This document shows, one piece after another, positions 17,046 to 26,508 of a stretch of DNA of 64,000 nt (within the stretch, counting starts at the first letter, position 1; each line of letters starts with the position of its first letter). Source of the DNA: Streptomyces sp. CG4. Lineage in GTDB: Bacteria > Actinomycetota > Actinomycetes > Streptomycetales > Streptomycetaceae. The DNA lies in NCBI RefSeq assembly GCF_041080655.1, contig NZ_CP163525.1, positions 5,394,001-5,458,000 on the forward strand. The letters are read 5' to 3'. The notes below the pieces were generated by a model. It had not been told where the DNA came from. It did not search any database and saw nothing but the letters and a program-made list of their open reading frames with translations. Position numbers and translations under genes: made by a program.

Positions 17046-17840
17046 ATGGCCGACCCGACGCCCGTCATCGACGACCTGCGTGCCGAGAGCGAGGAACTCG
17101 ACCTGCTCGTGGCCGAGTCGAGCCCCGCGCAGTGGGCCCTGCCCACCCCCGCGCCCGGCTGGTCCGTCGCCCACCAGATCGCGCACCTCGCCTGGACCGA
17201 CCGCTCGGCCCTGCTGGCCGTCACCGACGCGGACGCCTTCCGGGCGCTGGTCGAGAAGGCGCTCACCGCCCCGGACTCGTTCGTGGACGAGGGCGCGGCG
17301 GACGGCGCCCGGCTCGCGCCCGCCGAACTGCTGCGGACGTGGCGCGAAGGGCGCGAGGCCCTCGACCGGGCGCTGCGTGCCGCACCACCCGGTGCCCGCT
17401 TCCCCTGGTACGGCCCGCCCATGTCCGCCGCCTCTATGGCCACCGCCCGCCTTATGGAGACCTGGGCCCACGGCCTGGACATCGCCGACGCGCTGAGTGT
17501 GGTGCGTGCACCCACTGACCGGCTCAAGCATGTGGCCCGGCTCGGGGTCCGCACCCGGGACTTCGCCTACACCGTCCATGGGAGCACACCCCCCGCCGAG
17601 GAGTTCCGTGTGGAACTCACTTCCCCCACAGGCGAGTCGTGGACGTACGGCCCCGAAGGCGCCGCGCAGCGCGTGACCGGTCCCGCCCTCGACTTCTGTC
17701 TCCTCGTCACGCAGCGCGCCCACCGAGCCGATCTGGCCCTGACCGCCGTCGGCCCGGACGCCGACCACTGGCTGGACATCGCGCAGGCCTTCGCGGGCTC
17801 GCCCGGCACCGGCCGCCCGCCGAAGGAGCCCGGCCGGTGA
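17046..17840 (+). CDS. TIGR03084 family metal-binding protein
   Basis: The 264-residue protein has an N-terminal DinB/maleylpyruvate-isomerase-like helical bundle, with a metal-site His in GWSVAHQIAHLAWTDR and a second His in METWAHGLDIADAL, followed by a TIGR03084-type C-terminal domain. The family occurs mainly beside acyl-CoA degradation genes in actinobacteria. Its reaction is unknown; relatives use mycothiol as cofactor. It leads the operon, and its stop overlaps the next start by 4 bases (GTGA). Confidence 0.85.
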   Translation: MADPTPVIDDLRAESEELDLLVAESSPAQWALPTPAPGWSVAHQIAHLAWTDRSALLAVTDADAFRALVEKALTAPDSFVDEGAADGARLAPAELLRTWREGREALDRALRAAPPGARFPWYGPPMSAASMATARLMETWAHGLDIADALSVVRAPTDRLKHVARLGVRTRDFAYTVHGSTPPAEEFRVELTSPTGESWTYGPEGAAQRVTGPALDFCLLVTQRAHRADLALTAVGPDADHWLDIAQAFAGSPGTGRPPKEPGR

Positions 17841-19537
17841 AGCCCCCGCCCCTGCCCTTGCCCCCGCCCCTACGCATCGGCAATTTCTCCGGCTTCTACG
17901 GCGACCGTTCCGACGCCCTGCGCGAGATGCTCACCGGCGGTGAACTCGACGTCCTCACCGGCGACTACCTCGCCGAACTCACCATGCTGATCCTCGCCCG
18001 CGACCGGCTGAAGGACCCCTCCGCCGGATACGCCCGCACCTTCCTGCGCCAGCTGGAGGACTGCCTCGGCCTCGCCCACGAGCGCGGGGTGAAGATCGTC
18101 ACCAACGCCGGCGGGCTCCATCCGGCCGGACTGGCCACCCGCGTAAGGGAGTTGGCGGACCGGCTCGGCCTTCCGGCCAAAGTCGCGCATGTCGAGGGCG
18201 ACGACCTCACCGCCTCCCACCCCGGCGCGCTCGCCGCCCACGCCTACCTCGGCGGCTTCGGCATCGCCGAATGTCTGCGCGCCGGTGCGGACATCGTCGT
18301 CACCGGGCGGGTGACCGACGCGGCGCTCGTCACCGGACCGGCCGCCGCCCACTTCGGCTGGCGGCCGGGGGAGTACGACCGGCTCGCGGGCGCGGTCGTC
18401 GCCGGACATGTGCTGGAGTGCGGGACGCAGGCCACCGGCGGCAACTACGCCTTCTTCCGGGAGGGCGACGTACACCGGCCCGGCTTCCCGCTCGCCGAGA
18501 TCCACGCCGACGGCAGCAGCGTCATCACCAAGCACCCCGGCACCGGCGGTCTGGTCGACGTCGGCACGGTCACCGCTCAGCTGCTGTACGAGACCGGCGG
18601 CGGCCGGTACGCCGGGCCCGACGTCACCGCCCGGCTGGACACCGTACGGCTGAGCCAGGACGGGCCGGACCGGGTGCGGATCGACGGGGTGCGCGGCGAG
18701 GCACCGCCACCGACGCTCAAGGTCGGCCGCAACCGGCTCGGCGGCTTCCGCAACGAGGTCGTCTTCGTCCTCACCGGACTCGACATCGAGGCCAAGGCCG
18801 ATCTCGTGCGGGCACAGCTGACCGCCGCGCTCGCCAAGTCACCGCCCACAGTGGTCCGTTGGGAGCTGGTCCGCACCGAGCGCGCCGACGCCGACACCGA
18901 GGAGACCGCGAGCGCGCTGCTGCGGCTCGTCGTACGGGACGCGGACGAACGGGTCGTCGGGCGTGCGCTGAGCGGAGCCGCCGTGGAGCTGGCGCTGGCC
19001 AGCTACCCGGGCTTCCATGTGCTGTCCCCACCCGGAAAGGGCGCCCCCTATGGGGTCTTCGAGGATGTGTACGTCCCCCATGGCGCCGTAGACCATATGG
19101 CGGTCCTCCACGACGGACGCCGTATCCCCGTGGCGCCGCCCCAGGACACCCGACCCCTGGACGCCGTACCGGAGCCGGCCCTCCCGGATCCGCTCCCGTC
19201 CGGGCCGGCCCGGCGTGCGCCGCTCGGGCTGGTCGCCGGGGCCCGTAGCGGGGACAAGGGCGGGAACGCCAACGTCGGCGTGTGGGCCCGTACCGACGAC
19301 ACCTGGCGGTGGCTCGCGCACGAGCTGACCGCCGAAAGGTTCCGGCAGCTGATCCCCGAGAGCCGGGACCTGCCCGTCACCCGGCACCTGCTGCCGAACC
19401 TCCGTGCGGTCAACTTCGTCGTCGAGGGCATCCTCGGCGCCGGCGTCGCCGCGCAGGCCCGCTTCGACCCGCAGGCCAAGGCCCTCGGCGAATGGCTGCG
19501 CTCCCGCCACCTGGACATCCCGGAGGTCCTGCTGTGA
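17837..19537 (+). CDS. AtuA-like acyclic terpene utilization family protein (DUF1446)
   Basis: The 566-residue protein has an N-terminal DUF1446/AtuA domain (RIGNFSGFYGDRSDALREML, TNAGGLHPAGLA, DIVVTGRVTDAAL) and a C-terminal AtuA-like domain containing ARSGDKGGNANVGVW. AtuA is required for citronellol and geraniol growth in Pseudomonas, but its exact step is not settled. The GTG start overlaps the preceding stop, and its stop overlaps the carboxylase start, so translation is coupled on both sides. Confidence 0.88.
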   Translation: MKPPPLPLPPPLRIGNFSGFYGDRSDALREMLTGGELDVLTGDYLAELTMLILARDRLKDPSAGYARTFLRQLEDCLGLAHERGVKIVTNAGGLHPAGLATRVRELADRLGLPAKVAHVEGDDLTASHPGALAAHAYLGGFGIAECLRAGADIVVTGRVTDAALVTGPAAAHFGWRPGEYDRLAGAVVAGHVLECGTQATGGNYAFFREGDVHRPGFPLAEIHADGSSVITKHPGTGGLVDVGTVTAQLLYETGGGRYAGPDVTARLDTVRLSQDGPDRVRIDGVRGEAPPPTLKVGRNRLGGFRNEVVFVLTGLDIEAKADLVRAQLTAALAKSPPTVVRWELVRTERADADTEETASALLRLVVRDADERVVGRALSGAAVELALASYPGFHVLSPPGKGAPYGVFEDVYVPHGAVDHMAVLHDGRRIPVAPPQDTRPLDAVPEPALPDPLPSGPARRAPLGLVAGARSGDKGGNANVGVWARTDDTWRWLAHELTAERFRQLIPESRDLPVTRHLLPNLRAVNFVVEGILGAGVAAQARFDPQAKALGEWLRSRHLDIPEVLL

Positions 19538-21132
19538 CGACCCTGACCTCGGCCCTGGATCCGAGCGGCCCCGACTACCGCGCGCACCGCGAGGCCATGC
19601 TCGCCAAGCTCGCCGGACTCGACGCCGAACACGCCAAGGCGCTCGCGGGCGGCGGGGAGAAGTACGTCCAACGGCACCGCGAGCGCGGCAAGTTGCTCGC
19701 CCGGGAGCGGATCGAGCTGCTCCTCGACCCGGACACGCCCTTCCTGGAGCTGTCCCCGCTCGCCGCCTGGGGGAGCGACTACACCGTCGGCGCCTCGCTC
19801 GTCACCGGCATCGGGGTGGTCGAGGGCGTGGAGTGCCTCATCACCGCCAACGACCCGACCGTGCGCGGCGGCGCGAGCAACCCGTGGAGCCTGAAGAAGG
19901 CCCTGCGCGCCAACGACATCGCCCTCGCCAACCGGCTGCCCTGCATCTCCCTGGTGGAGTCCGGCGGCGCGGACCTGCCCTCCCAGAAGGAGATCTTCAT
20001 CCCGGGCGGCGCCATCTTCCGGGACCTCACCCGCCTCTCCGCCGCCGGCATCCCCACCATCGCCGTCGTCTTCGGCAACTCCACCGCCGGCGGCGCCTAC
20101 ATCCCGGGCATGTCCGACCACGTGATCATGGTCAAGGAGCGCGCGAAGGTGTTCCTCGGCGGGCCGCCGCTCGTGAAGATGGCCACCGGTGAGGAGAGCG
20201 ACGACGAGTCCCTGGGCGGCGCCGAGATGCACGCGCGCGTGTCGGGTCTCGCCGACTACTTCGCCGTGGACGAGCCGGACGCGCTGCGGCAGGCGCGCCG
20301 GGTGGTGGCCCGTCTCAACCACCGCAAGGCCTACGACGATCCGGGCCCGGCGGCCCCGCCCAAGTACGACCCGGAGGAACTCCTCGGCATCGTCCCCGGC
20401 GATCTCAAGATCCCCTTCGACCCGCGCGAGGTCGTCGCCCGGATCGTGGACGCCTCCGACTTCGACGAGTTCAAGCCGCTGTACGGGACCAGTCTGGTCA
20501 CCGGCTGGGCGTCCCTGCACGGCTACCCGGTCGGCATCCTGGCGAACGCCCAGGGGGTCCTGTTCAGCGCCGAGTCGCAGAAGGCCGCCCAGTTCATCCA
20601 GCTCGCCAACCAGCGCGACATCCCGCTGCTCTTCCTGCACAACACCACCGGCTACATGGTCGGCAAGGAGTACGAGCAGGGCGGGATCATCAAGCACGGC
20701 GCCATGATGATCAACGCGGTCAGCAACAGCCGGGTGCCGCATCTGTCGGTGCTGATGGGCGCGTCGTACGGCGCCGGGCACTACGGCATGTGCGGGCGGG
20801 CGTACGACCCGCGCTTCCTGTTCGCCTGGCCCAGCGCCAAGTCCGCCGTCATGGGCCCGCAGCAGCTCGCCGGGGTGCTGTCCATCGTCGCCCGCCAGTC
20901 GGCCGCGGCGAAGGGACAGCCGTACGACGAGGACGCGGACGCCGCCCTGCGCGCGATGGTGGAGCAGCAGATCGAGTCCGAGTCGCTGCCCATGTTCCTG
21001 TCCGGGCGGCTGTACGACGACGGCGTCATCGACCCGCGCGACACCCGCACCGTCCTCGGCCTGTGCCTGTCCGCGATCCACACCGCGCCCTACGAAGGCG
21101 CGCGCGGTGGCTTCGGCGTCTTCCGGATGTGA
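19534..21132 (+). CDS. Acyl-CoA carboxylase, carboxyltransferase (beta) subunit
   Basis: The 532-residue carboxyltransferase matches methylcrotonyl-CoA/geranyl-CoA carboxylase beta subunits: crotonase-fold halves with SLVESGGADLPSQKEIF, NSTAGGAYIPGMSDH and FLHNTTGYMVGKEYEQGGII. It transfers CO2 from carboxybiotin on the partner subunit to a gamma-position of a branched enoyl-CoA. The sequence alone does not tell methylcrotonyl- from geranyl-CoA specificity. It is translationally coupled to the AtuA-like gene by a GTGA overlap. Confidence 0.9.
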   Translation: MTTLTSALDPSGPDYRAHREAMLAKLAGLDAEHAKALAGGGEKYVQRHRERGKLLARERIELLLDPDTPFLELSPLAAWGSDYTVGASLVTGIGVVEGVECLITANDPTVRGGASNPWSLKKALRANDIALANRLPCISLVESGGADLPSQKEIFIPGGAIFRDLTRLSAAGIPTIAVVFGNSTAGGAYIPGMSDHVIMVKERAKVFLGGPPLVKMATGEESDDESLGGAEMHARVSGLADYFAVDEPDALRQARRVVARLNHRKAYDDPGPAAPPKYDPEELLGIVPGDLKIPFDPREVVARIVDASDFDEFKPLYGTSLVTGWASLHGYPVGILANAQGVLFSAESQKAAQFIQLANQRDIPLLFLHNTTGYMVGKEYEQGGIIKHGAMMINAVSNSRVPHLSVLMGASYGAGHYGMCGRAYDPRFLFAWPSAKSAVMGPQQLAGVLSIVARQSAAAKGQPYDEDADAALRAMVEQQIESESLPMFLSGRLYDDGVIDPRDTRTVLGLCLSAIHTAPYEGARGGFGVFRM

Positions 21133-21147
21133 GGTCCAGTGAGGTCC

Positions 21148-23001
21148 ATGATCCAGACTCTGTTGGTCGCCAACCGCGGCGAGATCGCCTGCCGGATCAT
21201 CCGTACCTGCCGTGAGTTGGGAATCCGGACGGTCGCCGTGCACTCGGACGCCGACGCGAACGCGCTCCACGCGCGCGTGGCCGACACGGCGGTACGGCTG
21301 CCGGGCGCCGCGCCCGCGGAGACGTATCTGCGCGGCGACCTGATCGTGAAGGCGGCGCTGGCCGCCGGCGCGGACGCCGTGCACCCCGGCTACGGCTTCC
21401 TCTCCGAGAACCCCGACTTCGCCCGCGCCGTCCTCGACGCCGGCCTGACCTGGATCGGCCCGTCCCCGGAGGCCATCGAGACGATGGCGTCCAAGACCCG
21501 CGCGAAGGACCTGATGGGCATCGCGTCCCTCGACGCGGCCGACGTCACCCAGGCCGACCTGCCGGTGCTGGTGAAGGCGGCCGCGGGCGGCGGGGGGCGC
21601 GGCATGCGGATCGTGCGCCGCCTGGAGGAGCTGGGTGCCGCGCTGAAGGGCGCGCGCGCCGAGGCAGCGAGCGCCTTCGGCGACGGCGAGGTCTTCGTGG
21701 AGCCGTACCTGGAGCACGGCCGCCACGTAGAGGTGCAGGTCCTCGTCGACACCCACGGCACCATCTGGACACTCGGCACCCGCGACTGCTCCCTGCAGCG
21801 CCGCCACCAGAAGGTCATCGAGGAGGCCCCGGCGCCCGGCATCTCCGAGGCGCTCACGAGCGACATGCACGCGCTGGCCGTGCAGGCCGTGTGCGCCGTC
21901 GCCTACGAGGGCGCCGGCACCGTCGAGTTCCTTGTCGCCGACGGCCGCGCCCACTTCCTGGAGATGAACACCCGCCTCCAGGTCGAACACCCCGTCACAG
22001 AGGCGGTGTTCGGCATCGACCTGGTCGCCGAACAGATCCGGATCGCCGAGGGCCACGCCCTCCCGGAAGACCCGCCACGCGCGCGTGGCCACGCGATCGA
22101 GGCCCGCCTGTACGCCGAGGACCCCGCCCGCGACTGGGCCCCGCAGACCGGCACCCTGCACCACCTCGCCGTACCGGACGGCGTCCGCCTGGACACCGGC
22201 TACACCGACGGCGACACCATCGGCGTCCACTACGACCCGATGCTCGCCAAGGTCGTCGCCCACGCACCCACCCGCGCGGAGGCCGTCCGTCGTCTCACGG
22301 GCGCCCTGGAGCGGGCGGAACTGCACGGCCCGCTCACCAACCGGGACCTGCTCGTGCGCTCCCTGCGCCACGAGGAGTTCACGAGCGGCCGCATGGACAC
22401 CGGCTTCTACGACCGCCACCTCGACGAACTCACCGGGTCCGCTCCCGACCCCCTCGCCCCCCTGGCCGCCGCCCTCGCCGACGCCCACGGCCGCTCCCGC
22501 TTCGGCGGCTGGCGCAACCTGCCCGCACAGCCGCAGGTCAAGCGGTACGAGCTGGCGGGGCAGGAGCACGAGGTCCGCTACCGGCACACGCGCACCGGGC
22601 TCAGCGCCGAGGGCGTCCGGGTCGTACACGCCGACGCGCGTCTGGTCGTACTCGAAGTGGACGGTGTGGAGAGGAAGTTCGCGGTCGCACGCCACGGTGA
22701 CCAGGTCTACGTCAACTCCGCCCGCCTCACCGCCCTGCCCCGCTTCCCCGACCCCACCGCCCAGCTCGCCCCGGGCTCCCTGCTCGCCCCGATGCCGGGC
22801 ACGGTCGTACGCATCGCCGAGGGCCTGACCGAAGGGGCAACGGTTCAGGCCGGCCAAGGACTCATATGGCTGGAGGCGATGAAGATGCAGCACCAGATCT
22901 CAGCGCCGGTCACCGGAACGCTCAGCGCCTTGCATGCCAAGGCGGGGCAGCAGGTCGAGCCGGGCATGTTGCTCGCCGTAGTGCAGGAAACCTCTTCCTA
23001 G
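21148..23001 (+). CDS. Acyl-CoA carboxylase, biotin-containing (alpha) subunit
   Basis: The 617-residue protein has biotin carboxylase domains (LLVANRGEIACRIIR; ATP loop AAAGGGGRGMRIVRR; EMNTRLQVEHPVTE) and a C-terminal biotinyl domain with the carrier lysine in EAMKMQ. It carboxylates its own biotin with ATP and bicarbonate and hands the carboxyl group to the upstream beta subunit. Translation probably starts at ATG 21148 (MIQTLLVANRG). A GTG at 21139 is possible because GAGGTCCA is duplicated here and blurs the ribosome site. Confidence 0.9.
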   Translation: MIQTLLVANRGEIACRIIRTCRELGIRTVAVHSDADANALHARVADTAVRLPGAAPAETYLRGDLIVKAALAAGADAVHPGYGFLSENPDFARAVLDAGLTWIGPSPEAIETMASKTRAKDLMGIASLDAADVTQADLPVLVKAAAGGGGRGMRIVRRLEELGAALKGARAEAASAFGDGEVFVEPYLEHGRHVEVQVLVDTHGTIWTLGTRDCSLQRRHQKVIEEAPAPGISEALTSDMHALAVQAVCAVAYEGAGTVEFLVADGRAHFLEMNTRLQVEHPVTEAVFGIDLVAEQIRIAEGHALPEDPPRARGHAIEARLYAEDPARDWAPQTGTLHHLAVPDGVRLDTGYTDGDTIGVHYDPMLAKVVAHAPTRAEAVRRLTGALERAELHGPLTNRDLLVRSLRHEEFTSGRMDTGFYDRHLDELTGSAPDPLAPLAAALADAHGRSRFGGWRNLPAQPQVKRYELAGQEHEVRYRHTRTGLSAEGVRVVHADARLVVLEVDGVERKFAVARHGDQVYVNSARLTALPRFPDPTAQLAPGSLLAPMPGTVVRIAEGLTEGATVQAGQGLIWLEAMKMQHQISAPVTGTLSALHAKAGQQVEPGMLLAVVQETSS

Positions 23002-23008
23002 GAGCCCC

Positions 23009-24169
23009 ATGACTGCCGTCATCGAATCCGAAGAGCACAAAGCGCTCCGCTCCGCCGTAGCCGCCCTCGGCAAACGCTACGGCCGCGACTACCTGATGCG
23101 AACCGTCGCCGAGGGAAAGCCCCTCACCGAACTCTGGTCCGAGGCGGGCAAACTCGGCTACCTCGGCGTCAACCTCCCGGAGGAATACGGAGGCGGAGGC
23201 GGCGGTATCACCGAACTCTCCCTTGTCCTGGAGGAGTTGGGTGCCGCCGGCTCGCCCCTCCTCATGCTCGTCGTGTCCCCTGCCATCTGCGGCACCGTGA
23301 TCTCCCGCTTCGGCACGGACGCCCAGAAGCAGACGTGGCTCCCCGGAATCGCCGACGGCACCCGCCTCATGGCCTTCGGCATCACCGAACCCGACGCCGG
23401 CTCCAACAGCCACCGCATCACCACCACGGCCCGCCGCGACGGCGCCGACTGGCTGCTCACGGGCCGCAAGGTCTTCATCTCCGGGGTCGACATGGCGGAC
23501 GCCGTCCTCATCGTCGGCCGCACGGAGGACGCCCGCACCGGACGCCTCAAGCCCTGCCTCTTCATCGTCCCGACGGACGCCGAGGGCTTCCAGAAGCGGC
23601 CCATCGACATGGAACTCAATGCCGCGGAGAAGCAGTTCGAGCTGATCCTGGACGATGTACGGCTGCCCGCCGACGCACTCGTCGGCGACGAGGATGCGGG
23701 CTTGCTGCAGCTGTTCGCAGGGCTGAACCCCGAGCGCATCATGACGGCTGCCTTCGCGATCGGGATGGGCCGCTACGCCCTCGCCAAGGCGATCGAGTAC
23801 GCCCGCGACCGCACCGTCTGGAAGACGCCCATCGGCGCCCACCAGGCCATCGCGCACCCCCTGGCGCAGGCGCACATCGACCTGGAACTGGCGCGGCTGA
23901 TGATGCAGAAGGCCGCCCATCTCTACGACGCCGGCGACGACATCGGCGCGGGCGAGGCCGCCAACATGGCCAAGTACGCGGCCGGGGAGGCCTGCGTGAA
24001 GGCCGTCGACCAGGCCGTGCACACCCTCGGCGGCAACGGCCTCACGCGCGAGTTCGGTCTCGCCTCGTTGATAACGGCCGCCCGCGTGGCTCGTATTGCT
24101 CCGGTGAGCCGGGAGATGATTCTCAACTACGTCTCCCACCAGACCCTGGGCCTGCCCAAGTCGTACTAG
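23009..24169 (+). CDS. Acyl-CoA dehydrogenase (branched-chain/terpenoid type)
   Basis: The 386-residue flavoenzyme has the fold markers ITEPDAGSNSHRI, GRKVFISG and LGGNGLTREFGL. The usual catalytic Glu near the C-terminus (Y-E-G-T) is absent and reads IAPVS. A Glu at residue 242 in GLNPERIM lines up with the alternative base used by isovaleryl-CoA dehydrogenase, which fits a branched substrate. It is the fifth gene of the operon, 7 bases after the biotin subunit. It would make the enoyl-CoA that the carboxylase uses or extend the pathway. Confidence 0.9.
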   Translation: MTAVIESEEHKALRSAVAALGKRYGRDYLMRTVAEGKPLTELWSEAGKLGYLGVNLPEEYGGGGGGITELSLVLEELGAAGSPLLMLVVSPAICGTVISRFGTDAQKQTWLPGIADGTRLMAFGITEPDAGSNSHRITTTARRDGADWLLTGRKVFISGVDMADAVLIVGRTEDARTGRLKPCLFIVPTDAEGFQKRPIDMELNAAEKQFELILDDVRLPADALVGDEDAGLLQLFAGLNPERIMTAAFAIGMGRYALAKAIEYARDRTVWKTPIGAHQAIAHPLAQAHIDLELARLMMQKAAHLYDAGDDIGAGEAANMAKYAAGEACVKAVDQAVHTLGGNGLTREFGLASLITAARVARIAPVSREMILNYVSHQTLGLPKSY

Positions 24170-24198
24170 GCCACCACCGGCAGCCGCTTGGAGGAACC

Positions 24199-25770
24199 GT
24201 GTTCCGCAGCGAGTACGCAGACGTCCCGCCCGTAGAACTCCCCATCCACAAGGCCGTTCTGGGTCACGCCGCCGCCTTCGGCGAGCGTCCGGCCCTGATC
24301 GACGGCACGGACGGCACCATCCTCACGTACGAGCAGGTGGACCGGTTCCACCGGCGCATCGCCGCCGGTCTCGCCGACGCGGGCGTCCGCAAGGGCGACG
24401 TCCTCGCCCTGCACAGCCCCAACACCATCGCCTTCCCGACCGCCTTCTACGCGGCCACGCGCGCGGGTGCCTCCGTCACCACCGTGCACCCGCTCGCCAC
24501 GCCCGCGGAGTTCGCCAAACAGCTCGGCGACAGCGGCGCGCACTGGATCGTCACCGTCTCACCCCTGCTGGGGACGGCCCGCCGCGCCGCCGAACTCGCG
24601 GGCGGAATACGGGAGATCTTCGTCTGCGACAGCGCGACCGGTCACCGGTCGCTCATCGACATGCTCGCCACCACCGCCCCCGAGCCGCAGCTCGCCTTCG
24701 ACCCGGCCGAGGACATCGCCGCACTGCCGTACTCCTCCGGTACCACCGGCGTCCCCAAGGGCGTGATGCTCACCCACCGGCAGATCGCCACCAACCTCGC
24801 CCAGCTGGAGCCCGCCGTCACCATGGCGCCCGGCGACCGCATCCTGGCCGTCCTGCCGTTCTTCCACATCTACGGCCTCACCGCCCTGATGAACGCGCCA
24901 CTGCGCAAGGGCGCCACGGTCGTCGTCCTGCCCCGCTTCGACCTGGAGACCTTCCTCGCCGCCATCGAGAACCACCGCATCACCGGCCTGTACGTCGCCC
25001 CGCCGATCGTCCTCGCCCTCGCCAAGCATCCGGCGGTCACCCGTTACGACCTCTCCTCGCTGAAGTACGTCCTCAGCGCCGCCGCGCCGCTGGACGCCCG
25101 GCTCGCCCGCGCCTGCGCCGAGCGACTGGGCCTGCCCCCGATCGGCCAGGCCTACGGCATGACGGAACTGTCCCCGGGCACCCATGTCGTCCCCCTCGAC
25201 CAGCTGCACGACGCCCCCGCCGGCACCGTCGGCAGGCTCATCGCCGGCACCGAGATGCGGATCGTGTCCCTGGACGACCCCGGCAAGGACCTCGGCACCG
25301 GCGAGTCCGGCGAGATCCTGATCCGCGGCCCCCAGGTGATGAAGGGCTACCTCGGCCGCCCCGACGCCACCGCCGCCCTGATCGACGCCGACGGCTGGCT
25401 GCACACGGGAGACGTCGGGCATGTGGACGCGGAGGGCTGGCTGTTCGTCGTGGACCGGGTGAAGGAACTCATCAAGTACAAGGGCTTCCAGGTGGCCCCC
25501 GCCGAACTGGAGGCCCTGCTGCTCACTCACCCCGGCATCGCCGACGCCGCCGTCATCGGCACCTGCGACGAAGACGGCAACGAGGTCCCGCACGCCTTCG
25601 TCGTCCGCCGGGCCGGCGCCCCCGACGACCTCACCGAGAACGAGATCCTCCTCTACGTCGCCGAGCGGGTCGCCCCCTACAAACGCGTCCGCCGGATCAC
25701 CTTCATCGACACCGTCCCGCGCGCCGCCTCCGGCAAGATCCTGCGCCGGGAACTCAGGGAGCACACGTGA
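24199..25770 (+). CDS. Cinnamate/4-coumarate:CoA ligase-like AMP-binding enzyme
   Basis: The 523-residue ANL enzyme has the P-loop SSGTTGVPKGVMLTH, the YGMTE motif, the hinge WLHTGDVGHVD and the C-terminal catalytic Lys in RAASGKILRRE. From its N-terminus (FRSEYADVPPVELPIH) it closely resembles the characterised S. coelicolor cinnamate:CoA ligase ScCCL (SCO4383). Ala294 in SAAAPLDARL, which in ScCCL replaces the plant glycine and affects substrate choice, is conserved. The start is a GTG with GAGGAA at 24191. In this operon it probably activates an acyclic or aryl acid. Confidence 0.88.
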   Translation: MFRSEYADVPPVELPIHKAVLGHAAAFGERPALIDGTDGTILTYEQVDRFHRRIAAGLADAGVRKGDVLALHSPNTIAFPTAFYAATRAGASVTTVHPLATPAEFAKQLGDSGAHWIVTVSPLLGTARRAAELAGGIREIFVCDSATGHRSLIDMLATTAPEPQLAFDPAEDIAALPYSSGTTGVPKGVMLTHRQIATNLAQLEPAVTMAPGDRILAVLPFFHIYGLTALMNAPLRKGATVVVLPRFDLETFLAAIENHRITGLYVAPPIVLALAKHPAVTRYDLSSLKYVLSAAAPLDARLARACAERLGLPPIGQAYGMTELSPGTHVVPLDQLHDAPAGTVGRLIAGTEMRIVSLDDPGKDLGTGESGEILIRGPQVMKGYLGRPDATAALIDADGWLHTGDVGHVDAEGWLFVVDRVKELIKYKGFQVAPAELEALLLTHPGIADAAVIGTCDEDGNEVPHAFVVRRAGAPDDLTENEILLYVAERVAPYKRVRRITFIDTVPRAASGKILRRELREHT

Positions 25771-26504
25771 GCACACTGATCGGCCGCACACGCGCGCGTG
25801 CCGTGCAGACCCTCAGCCTCGACGCGACCGACACGCGCAACGCGCTCTCGTCGGCCCTGGTCACCGACCTGGCGAGCGCCCTGGCCGACTGTGCCAAGGA
25901 CGAGGACGTACGGGCCGTCGTCCTCACCCACACCGGCACCACCTTCAGCGCGGGCGCCGACCTGCGGGACCCGCCCGCCCCGGACACCCTGGTCGGCCTC
26001 TTCCGGCAGATCGTCGAACTGCCCAAGCCGGTCGTCGCCCGGGTCACCGGCCACGTCCGCGCGGGCGGCCTCGGCCTGCTCGCGGCCTGCGACATCGCCG
26101 CCGCCACCACCGCGGCCACCTTCGCCTTCACCGAGGTCCGCATCGGCGTCGCCCCGGCGGTGATCTCCCTGCCGATCCTTCCGCGCACCGACCCCCGCGC
26201 CCTGGCCCGCCACTACCTCACCGGCGAACGTTTCGGCCCGACGGAAGCCGTACGGCTCGGCCTGCTCACGGCGACCGCCGACGACGTGGACGAGGCCCTC
26301 GCCCCGATCCTCGACGGACTGCGCCGCTCCTCCCCCCAGGCCCTGGCCGAGACGAAACGGCTGCTCACGGCTAGGGTGCTGGAGACATTCGACCGGGACG
26401 CGGCGGACCTGACCGCCCTCTCGGCCCGGCTGTTCGCCTCCGACCAGGCCCGGGAGGGGATGACGGCCTTCCTGGAGAAACGGGACGCGGCATGGGTGGT
26501 GTGA
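25767..26504 (+). CDS. Enoyl-CoA hydratase/isomerase family protein
   Basis: The 245-residue crotonase has the CoA-binding loop TFSAGADLRDP, GHVRAGGLGLLAACDIA (oxyanion Gly) and FTEVRIGVAPAVISLPIL. The second catalytic Glu seen in many hydratases is not clear, because the APAVIS region replaces the usual E-x-x-x-G pattern. It may be a methylglutaconyl- or isohexenylglutaconyl-CoA hydratase by context. The start codon overlaps the ligase stop by 4 bases. Confidence 0.87.
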   Translation: MSTLIGRTRARAVQTLSLDATDTRNALSSALVTDLASALADCAKDEDVRAVVLTHTGTTFSAGADLRDPPAPDTLVGLFRQIVELPKPVVARVTGHVRAGGLGLLAACDIAAATTAATFAFTEVRIGVAPAVISLPILPRTDPRALARHYLTGERFGPTEAVRLGLLTATADDVDEALAPILDGLRRSSPQALAETKRLLTARVLETFDRDAADLTALSARLFASDQAREGMTAFLEKRDAAWVV

Positions 26505-26508
26505 CCGG

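Noticed and set aside
19048..22893. 1281-codon minus-strand frame
   Set aside because: It lies opposite the carboxylase genes, has no recognisable domains and shows the Gly/Ala/Arg/Val-rich bias of an antisense shadow.
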